The notes beneath the pieces are model-generated. The model saw only the letters and a program-made list of their open reading frames with translations. It searched no databases and was not told the origin of the DNA. A program made the translations under genes and the position numbers. From Alphaproteobacteria bacterium (GTDB taxonomy: Bacteria; Pseudomonadota; Alphaproteobacteria; Rhizobiales; Rhizobiaceae), in NCBI GenBank assembly GCA_018823835.1, contig JAHJHT010000002.1, positions 124,001 to 188,000 of the forward strand: 64,000 nt of DNA, written 5' to 3'. Every line of letters starts with the position of its first letter. Position 1 is the stretch's first letter. Shown piece by piece: positions 1-9,242 of this stretch.

Positions 1-1623
1 GATCTCGTCATCGGTGACCAGGATGTCGGCCGTGCCCTTGCGCAGATCGATCCGGACGCGGTCGCCGGTCCTGACCAGCGCCAGCCCGCCGCCGATGGCG
101 GCTTCAGGGGAGGCATTGAGGATCGACGGCGACCCCGAAGTGCCCGACTGGCGGCCGTCGCCGACGCAGGCGAGAGCGTGAATGCCCTTCTTGATGAGGT
201 AGGCCGGCGGCTGCATGTTGACGACTTCCGCACCGCCAGGATAGCCGACCGGACCGGCGCCGCGCATGAACAGGATGCTGTGCTCGTCGATTTTCTCTGC
301 GGGATCGTCGATGCGGGCGTGGTAGTCCTCCGGACCGTCGAAGACCACGGCGTTGCCCTCGAAGGCCTCCGGATCCTTGGGGTTGGAGAGGTAGCGCTGG
401 CGGAATTCCGGCGACACGCCACTGATCTTCATTATGGCGCTGTCGAAGAGATTGCCCTTCAGGTTGATGAAGCCGGCGTCCGCCATCAGCGGCTTGCCGG
501 CGGAATAGATCACGTCGGGATTCTCGTTGGTGACGTTCTGGCAGTTCTCGCCCATCGACTTGCCATTGACGGTAAGGGCACCGGGATGCGGCAGCAGGCC
601 GCCCTTCATCAGTTCCATGACGACGGCCGGAACGCCGCCCGCATGGTGGTAATCCTCACCGAGGTATTCGCCGGAAGGCTGCAGATTGACGAGCAGCGGG
701 ATCTTGTGGCCGACCTTCTGCCAGTCGTCATTGTCGAGCTTGACGCCGAGGTGACGGGCGATGGCGTTGAGGTGGATCGGCGCGTTGGTGGAACCGCCGA
801 TCGCCGAGTTGACGACGATGGCGTTCTCGAAGGCTTCGCGTGTCATGATCTGCGAAGGCTTCAGGTCCTCGTGGACCATGTCGACGATGCGCTTTCCGGT
901 CTCGTAAGCGACCTGGCCGCGCTCGCGGTAGGGAGCCGGAATTGCCGCCGATCCCGGAAGCTGCATGCCGAGCGCCTCGGCAAGCGAGTTCATGGTGGTC
1001 GCCGTGCCCATGGTGTTGCAGTAGCCGACGGACGGCGCCGAGGAAGCAACGATGTCCATGAATTCATCATAGCCGATCTCGCCGGCCGACAGGCGCTGGC
1101 GCGATTCCCAGACGATGGTGCCCGAACCGGTGCGCTTGCCCTTGTGCCAGCCGTTCAGCATAGGGCCGACCGACAGCGCGATCGCCGGAATGTTGACGGT
1201 CGCAGCGGCCATGAGCAGCGCCGGGGTGGTCTTGTCGCAGCCGATTGTCAGGACGACGCCGTCGAGCGGATAGCCGTAGAGCACCTCCACGAGCGACAGG
1301 TAGGCGAGGTTGCGGTCGAGCGCTGCGGTGGGGCGCTTGCCGGTTTCTTGGATCGGGTGGCAGGGAAACTCGAAGGGCACGCCGCCAGCCGCCTCGATGC
1401 CGGCGCGCACGCGCTTGGCAAGCTCAAGATGGTGGCGGTTGCAGGGCGACAGGTCGGAGCCGGTCTGGGCGATGCCGATGAGCGGCTTGCCGGACTGCAG
1501 TTCCTCGCGCGTCAGCCCAAAATTGAGATAGCGCTCCAGATAGAGCGCCGTCATGCCCGGATTGTCGGGATTGTTGAACCATTCCTGCGAACGGAATTTC
1601 TTCGTGGTGGTCGGGCCTGTCAT
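1..1623 (-). CDS. IlvD/Edd family sugar-acid dehydratase (3' end outside window)
   Basis: About 541 residues are visible and the C-terminus runs off the left edge. The family removes water from dihydroxy acids or aldonates to give 2-keto-3-deoxy acids, using an Fe-S cluster and Mg2+. Cys61 (SPCNRH), Cys129 (GCDKTTPA) and Cys202 (YCNTMGTAT) have the spacing of the three cluster ligands of Rhizobium L-arabonate dehydratase. The conserved [12 protein letters not shown] and [14 protein letters not shown] stretches are present. The start is the first ATG of a frame beginning [10 protein letters not shown]. The product resembles the arabonate/xylonate branch more than the branched-chain enzyme IlvD, but the substrate cannot be fixed from sequence. 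It has no neighbour on its own strand inside the window and faces the CoxG-like gene across about 210 bases. Confidence 0.9.
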   Translation of the reverse strand, partial: MTGPTTTKKFRSQEWFNNPDNPGMTALYLERYLNFGLTREELQSGKPLIGIAQTGSDLSPCNRHHLELAKRVRAGIEAAGGVPFEFPCHPIQETGKRPTAALDRNLAYLSLVEVLYGYPLDGVVLTIGCDKTTPALLMAAATVNIPAIALSVGPMLNGWHKGKRTGSGTIVWESRQRLSAGEIGYDEFMDIVASSAPSVGYCNTMGTATTMNSLAEALGMQLPGSAAIPAPYRERGQVAYETGKRIVDMVHEDLKPSQIMTREAFENAIVVNSAIGGSTNAPIHLNAIARHLGVKLDNDDWQKVGHKIPLLVNLQPSGEYLGEDYHHAGGVPAVVMELMKGGLLPHPGALTVNGKSMGENCQNVTNENPDVIYSAGKPLMADAGFINLKGNLFDSAIMKISGVSPEFRQRYLSNPKDPEAFEGNAVVFDGPEDYHARIDDPAEKIDEHSILFMRGAGPVGYPGGAEVVNMQPPAYLIKKGIHALACVGDGRQSGTSGSPSILNASPEAAIGGGLALVRTGDRVRIDLRKGTADILVTDDEI

Positions 1624-1833
1624 GATGGTCTCCGGAATGCTGCCCCGCATCGATATGACAAGGACACTGCCGCAGCAAGGGGGCGCGGACGGCGGGCGTC
1701 CGCGAATCGTCTCTTTTGTCGGACAAATAGCATCTTTTTGGAGTTTTCACGCGAACATTGCTGCACTTTGGTGCGATAGACAGGGACAGAGCGCTGCGCT
1801 ACGGGTTCGGCCAAACGGATGCTGGAGAGACAG

Positions 1834-2286
1834 ATGGCGTTGGTGATCGAAGGTGAAGAGCGCGTCGACGCGCCTGTGGAAAAAGTCTGGGCGGCCCTCA
1901 ACGATCCCGACACGCTGCAGACGTGCATTCCGGGGTGCCAGAGCCTCGAAAAGAAGTCCGACACCGAGCTGGCGGCCAAGGTCGTGCTGAAGGTCGGGCC
2001 GATCAAGGCGACCTTTGCCGGCGAGGTGACGCTTAGCAATCTCAACCCGCCGCACTCCTATACCATTACTGGCGAAGGCAAGGGCGGCATTGCTGGCTTC
2101 GCCAAGGGCGGCGCCGACGTGGTGCTGGTCGAGGAAAGCCCGGGTGTGACGCTGCTCAGGTACACCGCCAAGGCCGATGTCGGCGGCAAGATGGCGCAGC
2201 TCGGCAGCCGTCTGATGGAGTCGACCTCGAAGAAGCTCGCCGGTCAGTTCTTCTCAACGCTGAACGAGAAGGTCAGCGCCGCCTAG
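1834..2286 (+). CDS. CoxG-like SRPBCC (CO dehydrogenase subunit G family) protein
   Basis: 150 residues that form one SRPBCC domain of the CoxG type. The order ERVDAPVEKVWAALNDP, CIPGC, KVGPIKATFAGEV and an Ala/Gly-rich middle is characteristic. In carboxydotrophs CoxG recruits molybdenum CO dehydrogenase to the membrane, but no coxMSL or other molybdenum hydroxylase genes are near, so here the role is open. The ATG at 1834 is chosen because GGAG lies 6 bases upstream; an in-frame ATG at 1819 has no ribosome site. The usual C-terminal membrane anchor of long CoxG proteins is missing, so this is the short form. It ends about 40 bases before the convergent Mrp gene. Confidence 0.85.
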   Translation: MALVIEGEERVDAPVEKVWAALNDPDTLQTCIPGCQSLEKKSDTELAAKVVLKVGPIKATFAGEVTLSNLNPPHSYTITGEGKGGIAGFAKGGADVVLVEESPGVTLLRYTAKADVGGKMAQLGSRLMESTSKKLAGQFFSTLNEKVSAA

Positions 2287-2327
2287 CGTGGCCTGACAAC
2301 CCTGACATCACGTAAGCCAACGCCTAC

Positions 2328-3482
2328 CTAATCGAAGACGATGCTCGGCGCCGAGGCTTCGGAGGCGCCGCGTTCCTGTTCGACGCGCTCCCAGACCTTC
2401 CTGGCGATGTCGACATAGATCCTGGCTTCCGGACCGTCCGGCTTCGATACCACGACAGGGGCGCCGGAATCGGAAGTCTCGCGGATCTCCATCTGCAGCG
2501 GCACCTCGCCGAGGAACGGCACGCCGAGCCGCTCGGCCTCGCGGCGCGCGCCGCCGTGACCGAAGATGTCGTAGCGCTTGCCTGTGTCGGGAGCGATGAA
2601 GTAGCTCATGTTCTCGACGATGCCGAGCAGCGGAACGTCGACCTTGCGGAACATGGCGAGACCCTTGCGGGCGTCGATCAGCGCAAGATCCTGCGGCGTC
2701 GAGACGATGACTGCGCCGGCGAGCGGCACCTGCTGCGCCATGGTCAGTTGCGCGTCGCCGGTGCCCGGCGGCATGTCGACGACAAGCACGTCGAGCTCGC
2801 CCCATTCGACCTCGCGCAGCATCTGCGCCAGCGCCGACATGACCATGGGGCCGCGCCAGATCATCGGCGTCTCGGCGTCGACGAGGAAGCCCATGGACAT
2901 GACCTTGACGCCATAATTTTCCATCGGCCGCATGACCTTGCCGTCGACTGTCTGCGGCCGGCCCTGGATGCCCAGCAGGCGCGGCATGGAGGGGCCGTAG
3001 ATGTCGGCATCGAGGATGCCGACCTTGAGCCCGGTAGTCGCGAGGCCGAGCGCGATGTTGACGGCGGTGGTCGATTTGCCGACGCCACCCTTGCCCGAGG
3101 CAACGGCGATGATGGCGCCGATGCCGGGCACGCCGCGCTTGCCGGAAGTCGACGAGGGTGCTGACTGGCGCGGCGCGGCGGGAGCCGGAGAAGCGGCCGG
3201 CCGCGGCTGGACTGCGGCTTCCATGCCGCCGCCCTTTTTCTCGGCGGTCAGCGCCACCATGGCCCCTGCAACGCCCGGGATCGCCTTGACGACCCGCTCC
3301 GCGGCGGCGCGCAACGGCTCCATTTCCTGCGCGCGGGCGGCCGGAACGGTGATCGAGAAGAACACCTTGGCATCGGCGATGAATATTTCCGAGACCATGC
3401 CGAGCGATACGATATCGCCACTGCCGTCCGGAGCATCGACTGTCGCGAGGCGTTCGAGGACGGCCTCCTTGGTAATGGTCAT
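2328..3482 (-). CDS. Mrp/ApbC-type iron-sulfur carrier P-loop ATPase
   Basis: 384 residues. An N-terminal MIP18-like domain (about 1-85) is followed by a Pro/Ala-rich linker and a deviant Walker A, ASGKGGVGKST, at about 129-138. DADIYGPSMPRLLG, MPPGTGDAQLT and IVENMSYF follow, as in Mrp/NBP35 proteins, which carry Fe-S clusters to apoproteins in the cytosol. The start at 3482 has an AGG-rich site upstream and removes a 13-residue extension with no ribosome site. One oddity is that the CxxC that binds the bridging cluster in many Mrp proteins is absent: after NMSYF the sequence reads IAPDTGKRYDIFGHGG. The protein may use other ligands or act in another way. Convergent with the CoxG-like gene. 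Confidence 0.93.
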   Translation of the reverse strand: MTITKEAVLERLATVDAPDGSGDIVSLGMVSEIFIADAKVFFSITVPAARAQEMEPLRAAAERVVKAIPGVAGAMVALTAEKKGGGMEAAVQPRPAASPAPAAPRQSAPSSTSGKRGVPGIGAIIAVASGKGGVGKSTTAVNIALGLATTGLKVGILDADIYGPSMPRLLGIQGRPQTVDGKVMRPMENYGVKVMSMGFLVDAETPMIWRGPMVMSALAQMLREVEWGELDVLVVDMPPGTGDAQLTMAQQVPLAGAVIVSTPQDLALIDARKGLAMFRKVDVPLLGIVENMSYFIAPDTGKRYDIFGHGGARREAERLGVPFLGEVPLQMEIRETSDSGAPVVVSKPDGPEARIYVDIARKVWERVEQERGASEASAPSIVFD

Positions 3483-3595
3483 CTCAACCTGCCACCTTTG
3501 TGAGGGTCTCAGATAGTGCATCCGGGGCGGCGAACCAAGCCGCTAGGAAGCTGGCGTGGCGGAAGCTCGGCGCTCTCCGGCTGCGGCCAACCGGA

Positions 3596-4669
3596 TCAGC
3601 CCAAGCGGTCCGGACCGTAAGGCGACAGGAGGCCGCTTCTTTCGCCGGAAAGAATTTCCGCGGCGGCGAAGAGCCCGACGGCCGGGGCGAGCGTGACGCC
3701 GGAATGCATGACCGATACGTAGAGGCCGCCCGTCCCGGCAGGACGACCGATGACCGGAAACCCGTCGGCCGGCGTCGGCCGGTAGCCGACGGTGTGAAAG
3801 TCGAGGGCCAGGTTGTCGGCGCCCGCCAGCATCGCCCTGACCTCGGCGAACAGCGCCTGGGCGGTCGCGGCCGCATCGGCACCCGGCTCGGCGCCGCCGA
3901 AATCCGAGCCCGCGACGATGCGGCCCTCGGCGGTCTGGCGGACATGCGCGACTTCGCCGATCACCAGCCCGTTAAGCAGGGGGGCGTGCGGCTTCGAATG
4001 GACGAGCAGGCCTGGCGGCGTCTCAACGGGCAGGGCAACGCCAATGCCGGCAAGCAGTTCGGAACTGCCGGTTCCGGCAGCGATCACCACCTCGTCGGCG
4101 GCAAGCCTGCCCTCGTCGGTCAACACACCGACCACGCGGCCGCTCTCGAGCGTCAGGGTGCGCACCGGGGTCGTCATGCGCAAGACGGCGCCGCGCCGCT
4201 CGGCGTCAGCAAGCAGCGCAAGGGTCGTCGCGACCGGTTCGGCAGCCCCCTCACCGGCGACATGCAGTGCCTGTTCTGGCGGACGGGCAAGTGCTGGCTC
4301 GATGCGGGCAGCCTCTGCGGCGTCGACGCGCCGGATGCCGTAGCCCCAGCCGCCATGCTCGCGGGCGAAATCCTCCAGTTGGTCGGGCGGCAGGTCGTAG
4401 CAGAGCGAGCCGCACCAGCGGAGCGGAATTCCGGGCACCTCGGCCGCAAGCCTGGTCCATTCGGCCATCGAGCGGGTGCGCAGGTCGAAATAGGGTTTCG
4501 GGTTGCCCCAGCTGGCGTTGATCCAGGCAAAAGAATTGGGCGTCGCGACGCCGCCTCCGCGGTCGGCGGAAACTACCGTGACGCGGGCGCCGTCCCGAAC
4601 AAGGTGCCAGGCGATCGAGGCGCCGATGATGCCGGCACCGACGACAATAACGTGTTTCTGAACTGCCAA
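3596..4669 (-). CDS. FAD-dependent D-amino-acid/glycine oxidase-like oxidoreductase
   Basis: 357 residues of the DAO family. The N-terminal dinucleotide fold HVIVVGAGIIGASIAWHL begins at about residue 5, and a C-terminal YRPTPADGFPVIG segment is typical of DadA/ThiO-like oxidases. Such enzymes oxidise amino acids or secondary amines at a flavin in the cytosol. The start is a TTG at 4669: a perfect AGGAGG sits at 4676-4681, exactly 6 bases upstream, whereas the in-frame ATG at 4693 lies before that site. No transporter or partner subunit is adjacent, so the substrate is unknown. The next gene upstream on this strand ends about 100 bases away. Confidence 0.85.
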   Translation of the reverse strand: MAVQKHVIVVGAGIIGASIAWHLVRDGARVTVVSADRGGGVATPNSFAWINASWGNPKPYFDLRTRSMAEWTRLAAEVPGIPLRWCGSLCYDLPPDQLEDFAREHGGWGYGIRRVDAAEAARIEPALARPPEQALHVAGEGAAEPVATTLALLADAERRGAVLRMTTPVRTLTLESGRVVGVLTDEGRLAADEVVIAAGTGSSELLAGIGVALPVETPPGLLVHSKPHAPLLNGLVIGEVAHVRQTAEGRIVAGSDFGGAEPGADAAATAQALFAEVRAMLAGADNLALDFHTVGYRPTPADGFPVIGRPAGTGGLYVSVMHSGVTLAPAVGLFAAAEILSGERSGLLSPYGPDRLG

Positions 4670-4675
4670 ACCGAA

Positions 4676-4681
4676 CCTCCT
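4676..4681 (-). promoter_or_regulatory. Shine-Dalgarno site that fixes a TTG start
   Basis: Read on the minus strand this is AGGAGG, six bases before TTG at 4669. It would lie inside the coding sequence if the upstream ATG at 4693 were used. This supports a rare TTG initiation codon for the FAD oxidoreductase. Confidence 0.7.
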
Positions 4682-4775
4682 GGGTCGGACCATGACTATT
4701 GGCTCGGCGAAGCCGGGGCAATGGGTCAGATTCGCGGCCGGTACGCGCCTGGGGCCGGACTGCTTCGGAGCCGCG

Positions 4776-7094
4776 CTACCCCTTCGTCGCCTTCACGAAG
4801 ACGAAGTCCCCGCCTTCATGGCCGACCTTTTCGAGCGGGCGGTATTGCGGCTCCTGGTCTGCATTGGCCGACACCTGGCGGATGATGAAATCGTCGAACA
4901 GCTCGCGCGCCGAAAAGGCCTCATGATCCATCTGCTCGAGGCCGGTGATGAGTGCGCGGGCAAAGACGGAATGGCCCTGGCCGCCCAGGTCCTGGACCGG
5001 CTCGTTGTTGCCGGAGGTAATGACGATGCGGGAGCGGCGCGACTGCAGCTTCAGCATGACCTGCGTGCGCTCCGCCTCGTCGAAGCTTTCCTCATCCGCC
5101 GGGCCGCCGCGAAGCAGGGCGCCGGAATAGCAGGAATCCGAGATCAGGATCACGTTGCCCGACTGGATGCGCTGGATCGCGGCGGAAATGTCGGCGGCAG
5201 ACAGGTAGCTCGGCTCGAAACCCGCCTCGGCGTCGCTTGGCACCCAATAGGCGATCGAGGTCACCGGCTCGAAGATGCCATGGCCTGCAAAGAAGATGAG
5301 CACCGTGTCCTTCTCGCCCGCCGTCTTGCCTACGTGGTGGAGGGCGATCTCGATCTGCCGCTTGGTCGGGTCCTTGAGGACCAGCGGCACGATGTTGCCG
5401 TTGGCTGTGCGAAGCTCCGTCTCGAAGCCGTATTTCGAGGACAGCAACGCCGTCAACGCGTCGGCATCCGCGAAAGGCGTCGACAGCGAGTTGAAGCCCG
5501 TGGCTTGGCTGTAGGTCTGGTTGGCGATGATTACGGCATAGCGCTTGCCCTCGCCTTCAAGCGCCTTCCTGTCGCCCTCGTAGAGGAACTCCAGCGTATA
5601 GGGATGCAGCCGCGCATCGGCCGTCACCGCGATCACGCTGATGCGGTTCATGCCGTTCTTGAGCGTGACCGTACCCCGGAAGTGCCCCTTGTCGTCGATC
5701 TGGACGGGCTGCTGGTCAATGTGAACCCCGAGGGTCGGCACCGGCCAGTCGACGATGCCCTCGATCTCGATTTCCTGCCGCTCCAGGACAACAACGCCGC
5801 GCCGGGGAGCGGGACTGAGAATGCGGATGGGATTCTCGGAAGATTGCGGCGAGGCCGTCTCGGCAATCAGCACGAGGTCCGGGTTCGAGGCGTCGATACG
5901 GGGATGCGAGGGGGGCGCCGAAGGCCCCTGATACCTGTCCTCGCCAAGATAGGCGCTATCGATCACGCGGCTGATGGTGCGCGGGGTCGCCGACGCCCCC
6001 TCGGCAAGCGCGTTGGCGAAATGGAACGAGAAAAGACCGAACACGCGCGCATCGGGATCGCCGCGCGGGAGCTTGAGTTCGGGTGTCATTTCTTCCGCCC
6101 CCGAGGCGTAGAAGACGGCGTAGTCGCCATGCCCCGGTACAAGCGAGAGACCGGCGGTCTCGTCGGCCTTTGCGCCGAAGGCATAGGACCAGGCAGACCT
6201 CGTATCGGCCAGTTTTTGCCGGACCTCGATGCCCGCCGCCGCGGCATAGACCGTATCGAGCGAAGCGATCGCATGCGCACCCTTGTTGCGCACGGCAATC
6301 ATGTAGTCGGAGATGTCCTGGCCGAGCACGATCTCATTGAACTCTTCGCGGTCATCGGTCAGCAGGAAGGCCATGTCTTCGGCTTCGCGGGCAAATGCCT
6401 TGTCGAAGAAATAGGCCAACTCGGCCGGCACATCGAACTCCTCAGCCGGAGCACTGCGGATATCCTCGTAGGAATAGCCCTCCCAGTTGAGCGCTTCCCA
6501 TTGCGCCTTGAACGCATTGGCGTCGCCCGCGGACGGCGCGCCGCCGCCCAGCCTCGTCGCCTTCACGCCATGCGTGGAGAAATGGAAGAAGACCCTGTCG
6601 GCGCAGTCGACCTTGTCGAGCACATCGAGCATGGTCTGGCGGAGGCCGGAACGGGTGGCTGCCTCGTCGAGAAGGACATGGACATTCTGTCCCGGGACGC
6701 CCAGATCGCCGAGCAGGCGGGACAGGAGACTCAGATCGTTCGCCGGCCCCTCGAGGCGAAGCCCCTTGAGCCCGATGTCGCTTGCCCCGACCAGGATGGC
6801 GTGCGTGCGGGGCGCATGGCCCGGCGTGCAAGTCGCGCCGGGACCCTGGAGCCTCAGGTGGTCTATCAGCGGTTCGGTGAGGCCGGGGCTATGGACCCGC
6901 GCGGCGTCGTAGTACAGCCTGATGGCGTTGTTCAGCGCAGCGGCGCGCTCGGCCCGCTCAGCGGCGAGCCTCTCCTGTTCTTGCTTCTCGCCGGCCGGGT
7001 CGAGCACGGCAAATCCCGCCTGAGCGGTCGAGCCCAAACATGCGAGCACACCACAGGCGATCGCAGCCAGCAGGATTCCAGTCCTGTTTCGCAT
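4776..7094 (-). CDS. secreted double-caspase-domain protein (C14 family), first domain apparently inactive
   Basis: 772 residues. A signal peptide ends near Ala26 (STAQA), so the protein is exported; a lipobox at Cys19 is possible but poor. A charged helix (about 35-60) leads to a first caspase-like fold (about 98-330). It has His175 in FHFSTHG, but where the catalytic Cys should be it reads SLDTVYAA with Val282. A beta-rich, possibly Ig-like linker (about 425-510) follows. A second caspase fold (518-765) has an intact dyad: His605 in FFAGHG and Cys655 in ISDSCYSG. Bacterial C14 proteins are Arg/Lys or Asp-directed peptidases of mostly unknown role. The pairing suggests a pseudoprotease controlling an active protease. 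No toxin, sensor or chaperone gene is adjacent. The 114 bases upstream should hold its promoter. Confidence 0.88.
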   Translation of the reverse strand: MRNRTGILLAAIACGVLACLGSTAQAGFAVLDPAGEKQEQERLAAERAERAAALNNAIRLYYDAARVHSPGLTEPLIDHLRLQGPGATCTPGHAPRTHAILVGASDIGLKGLRLEGPANDLSLLSRLLGDLGVPGQNVHVLLDEAATRSGLRQTMLDVLDKVDCADRVFFHFSTHGVKATRLGGGAPSAGDANAFKAQWEALNWEGYSYEDIRSAPAEEFDVPAELAYFFDKAFAREAEDMAFLLTDDREEFNEIVLGQDISDYMIAVRNKGAHAIASLDTVYAAAAGIEVRQKLADTRSAWSYAFGAKADETAGLSLVPGHGDYAVFYASGAEEMTPELKLPRGDPDARVFGLFSFHFANALAEGASATPRTISRVIDSAYLGEDRYQGPSAPPSHPRIDASNPDLVLIAETASPQSSENPIRILSPAPRRGVVVLERQEIEIEGIVDWPVPTLGVHIDQQPVQIDDKGHFRGTVTLKNGMNRISVIAVTADARLHPYTLEFLYEGDRKALEGEGKRYAVIIANQTYSQATGFNSLSTPFADADALTALLSSKYGFETELRTANGNIVPLVLKDPTKRQIEIALHHVGKTAGEKDTVLIFFAGHGIFEPVTSIAYWVPSDAEAGFEPSYLSAADISAAIQRIQSGNVILISDSCYSGALLRGGPADEESFDEAERTQVMLKLQSRRSRIVITSGNNEPVQDLGGQGHSVFARALITGLEQMDHEAFSARELFDDFIIRQVSANADQEPQYRPLEKVGHEGGDFVFVKATKG

Positions 7095-7208
7095 CTTGCC
7101 ACCCTTGCCCTGCCGGACGTTGTCGGCCGGTCCTGTCCCGATACTGAAGCATGCAGGTCAGTGTGGCCAACATGTGATCGCAATGCGGGGCGCGCTTGCC
7201 GAACGCGG

Positions 7209-8069
7209 CTATCTCGCCTTCGGCGCCTTCTTCCAGTGGTCGCGGATGTGGCTGTAGCCCTCCCGGTAGACAGCTTCCGGGCTCTCGGCGAAATCGCGCC
7301 AGACTTTTGTCGCCGCGGCGAGGTCCTTGAGGCCGCGGCCGAAGGCCTCGATGGTCAGCCAGTCATCGTAGCCGCTCTGGCGGATGGCGGCAAAAGTCTT
7401 CTTCCACGGGATGTTGCCGCGGCCCGGCACGCCACGGTCATTCTCCGAGATGTGGATATGGGCGAAGTGCTTGACGTGTTTCGTATAAGCCGTGATCGGG
7501 TCGGCTTCCTCGATATTGGCGTGGAAGGTGTCGTACATGCCCTTGATGGCGGGGTGGTCGATCTCGTCGAGATGCTCGGCGAGGTCGGCCATGGTGTTGA
7601 GCAGATAACACTCGAAGCGATTCAGCGCCTCAAGCCCGATGGTCACCCCCTGCTTGCCGGCATGGTCGCCGATGGCACGCTGCGAGGAGACGGAGCGCTT
7701 CTTCTCGGCGCGCGTCGGACCCTCGCCGGAAAAGGCGCCGAGCGTCGAATGAAGCGGGCCCGACAACCGGTCGGCGCCTAGCGCGTTGGCGCAGTCGACG
7801 GCCCATTTCATGTAGGCGATGCCCTTCCGGCGCGTCGCGGCGTCGGGCGAAATCAGGTTCATCGACGGATCGCCCATGGCCGAAACGGATGTGCGCTCGA
7901 GGCCGATCTTGTCGAGCATCTCGCCGAGGCGCCTGTAGTCGTCCGGCGTGCCCTCGAAGATCGGGATCTCGACGCCGTCATAGCCGGTGGCCTTGATATC
8001 CTTGAGCAGGTTCTTGTGCTTCGCCGTGACGCTGGTCGTCCACAGGAACATGCAGAAGCCGATTTTCAT
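7209..8069 (-). CDS. sugar isomerase/epimerase of the D-tagatose 3-epimerase type
   Basis: 286 residues, a single AP-endonuclease-2-like TIM barrel. Glu147 (IGLEALNR), Asp180 (MYDTFH), His206 (HIHISE) and Glu241 (TIEAFG) have exactly the 33-26-35 residue spacing of the metal ligands of D-tagatose/D-psicose 3-epimerase, and His183 matches a substrate-binding His. The likely reaction is C3 epimerisation of a free ketose with Mn2+ or Co2+ in the cytosol. The ATG start is followed by KIGFCMFLW, a normal family N-terminus. A transporter or kinase that would name the sugar is not nearby; the IlvD/Edd dehydratase 5.6 kb away could belong to related sugar metabolism. Confidence 0.85.
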   Translation of the reverse strand: MKIGFCMFLWTTSVTAKHKNLLKDIKATGYDGVEIPIFEGTPDDYRRLGEMLDKIGLERTSVSAMGDPSMNLISPDAATRRKGIAYMKWAVDCANALGADRLSGPLHSTLGAFSGEGPTRAEKKRSVSSQRAIGDHAGKQGVTIGLEALNRFECYLLNTMADLAEHLDEIDHPAIKGMYDTFHANIEEADPITAYTKHVKHFAHIHISENDRGVPGRGNIPWKKTFAAIRQSGYDDWLTIEAFGRGLKDLAAATKVWRDFAESPEAVYREGYSHIRDHWKKAPKAR

Positions 8070-8159
8070 GACGATCCCCTCCCCGAAATCTGGTCCGACC
8101 AGATTGCAGGTTTCGGGCCGTCAGGCAAGCCGCACCAATTGTCCTCGTCGATGTAAGGC

Positions 8160-8987
8160 CTAGCGCCCGACGTTGAGAACGGGGCTCGATTCCTTTTCGG
8201 AGGTCATCACTACTAGCAAGCTGTTGATGAGATCGGCCTTCTTGTCGTCGGAAACGGCGACGCCGGAACTCTTGTCGAAATGCAGCATCACCTCGTCGAT
8301 GATGGCGAGCGCGTTTTCGACCATGTAGCGCCGCGCCTGGAAGATGGCGACCGCCTGCTGGCGCTTCAGCATGGCGCCGGCAATCTCGGACGCATAGGCG
8401 AGATGGGTCAGCCGCGCCTCGTCGACATGGATGCCGGCGACGGCGAGCTTGACCTGCAGCGTCGTCTGCAACTGCTCGGCGACCTCGTCGATATTGCCAC
8501 GCAAGGATTGCTCGGTCTCGGAATCGTAGGGGTAGTGCGCAGCCAGCGCCCGGATGGCGCTGTCGCTCTGGTTGCCCACGAAGGTCTTGTACTCGTCGAC
8601 ATTGAAACTCGCCTGCGCGGCGTCGGTAACGCGCCACACGACGACGGCGCCGATCTCGATCGGGTTGCCGTTGCGGTCGTTGACCTTGAGATGGTCTGTG
8701 ACGAAGTTGACCAGCTTCAGCGGAATTCTGGTCTTCGACGAGAACGGGACGGTGTAGAGAAAGCCGCTCTTCTTGAGCGTACCGACGTAGCGGCCGAAGA
8801 AGGTAACAACCTTGGCGTCATTCGGCTGGATGATGGTGAAGCCGCTGGCGAAGAGAAGACCGACGACGGCAATCGGGATGATGAGCGGCCACAAAAACAG
8901 GGCCGCCACGCCCATCGTCACCAGCCAGACGAAGAGCAGTGGAAAACCGCCGACGCTGAAGGCGTCCCTGTCGCTGATGGTCTGCAT
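8160..8987 (-). CDS. SPFH/band-7 domain membrane protein
   Basis: 275 residues. Two hydrophobic segments at about 12-50 anchor the protein, followed by an SPFH domain (FTIIQPNDAKVVTFFGRYVGTLKKSG, split here only for description) and a C-terminal helical stretch with RQQAVAIFQARR. The family organises membrane microdomains or regulates membrane proteases. Neither an NfeD protein nor a protease gene is adjacent, so no partner can be assigned. It lies about 90 bases before the epimerase gene on the same strand and may be read with it. Confidence 0.85.
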   Translation of the reverse strand: MQTISDRDAFSVGGFPLLFVWLVTMGVAALFLWPLIIPIAVVGLLFASGFTIIQPNDAKVVTFFGRYVGTLKKSGFLYTVPFSSKTRIPLKLVNFVTDHLKVNDRNGNPIEIGAVVVWRVTDAAQASFNVDEYKTFVGNQSDSAIRALAAHYPYDSETEQSLRGNIDEVAEQLQTTLQVKLAVAGIHVDEARLTHLAYASEIAGAMLKRQQAVAIFQARRYMVENALAIIDEVMLHFDKSSGVAVSDDKKADLINSLLVVMTSEKESSPVLNVGR

Positions 8988-9167
8988 AATCGTTCCCCCG
9001 ATGAATCAAACCGCGGAACGAAGCTACTGTTGATATCCTAACATTCAGTACGGCGTGGCCTCAGGCCGCGGGGAGGATGTGTCGGCTGTTGCTACCGGAG
9101 ACGCAGGATGCAGGCCGGAGCGCTTCGCCGACGTGTTCGGGAAGACGGGGCAGAGCCGGACGCCGCC

Positions 9168-9240
9168 TACCCCTCACCCGGATTTCCAGGTCGATTTGCC
9201 ATAGCGGCAAATCAGAGAGTCGACCTCTCCCGCAAGGGGC
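9168..9240. repeat. REP-like mosaic palindrome downstream of patD
   Basis: A non-coding element just after the patD stop. It contains the perfect hairpin GATTTGCC/GGCAAATC (9193-9200 and 9206-9213, loop of 5), flanked by AGGTCGA (9188-9194) and TCGACCT (9220-9226), with CCCCTCACCCGG at the left and CTCCCGCAAGGGG at the right. This layout is that of intergenic palindromic repeats common in rhizobia. It could also act as a transcription terminator. The rest of the 8988-9242 gap shows nothing else I can name. Confidence 0.6.
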
Positions 9241-9242
9241 CT

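Noticed and set aside
4692..7781. 1029-codon open frame on the plus strand
   Set aside because: It lies opposite the caspase-like gene and shows no family features. Long antisense frames are normal in DNA this rich in GC.
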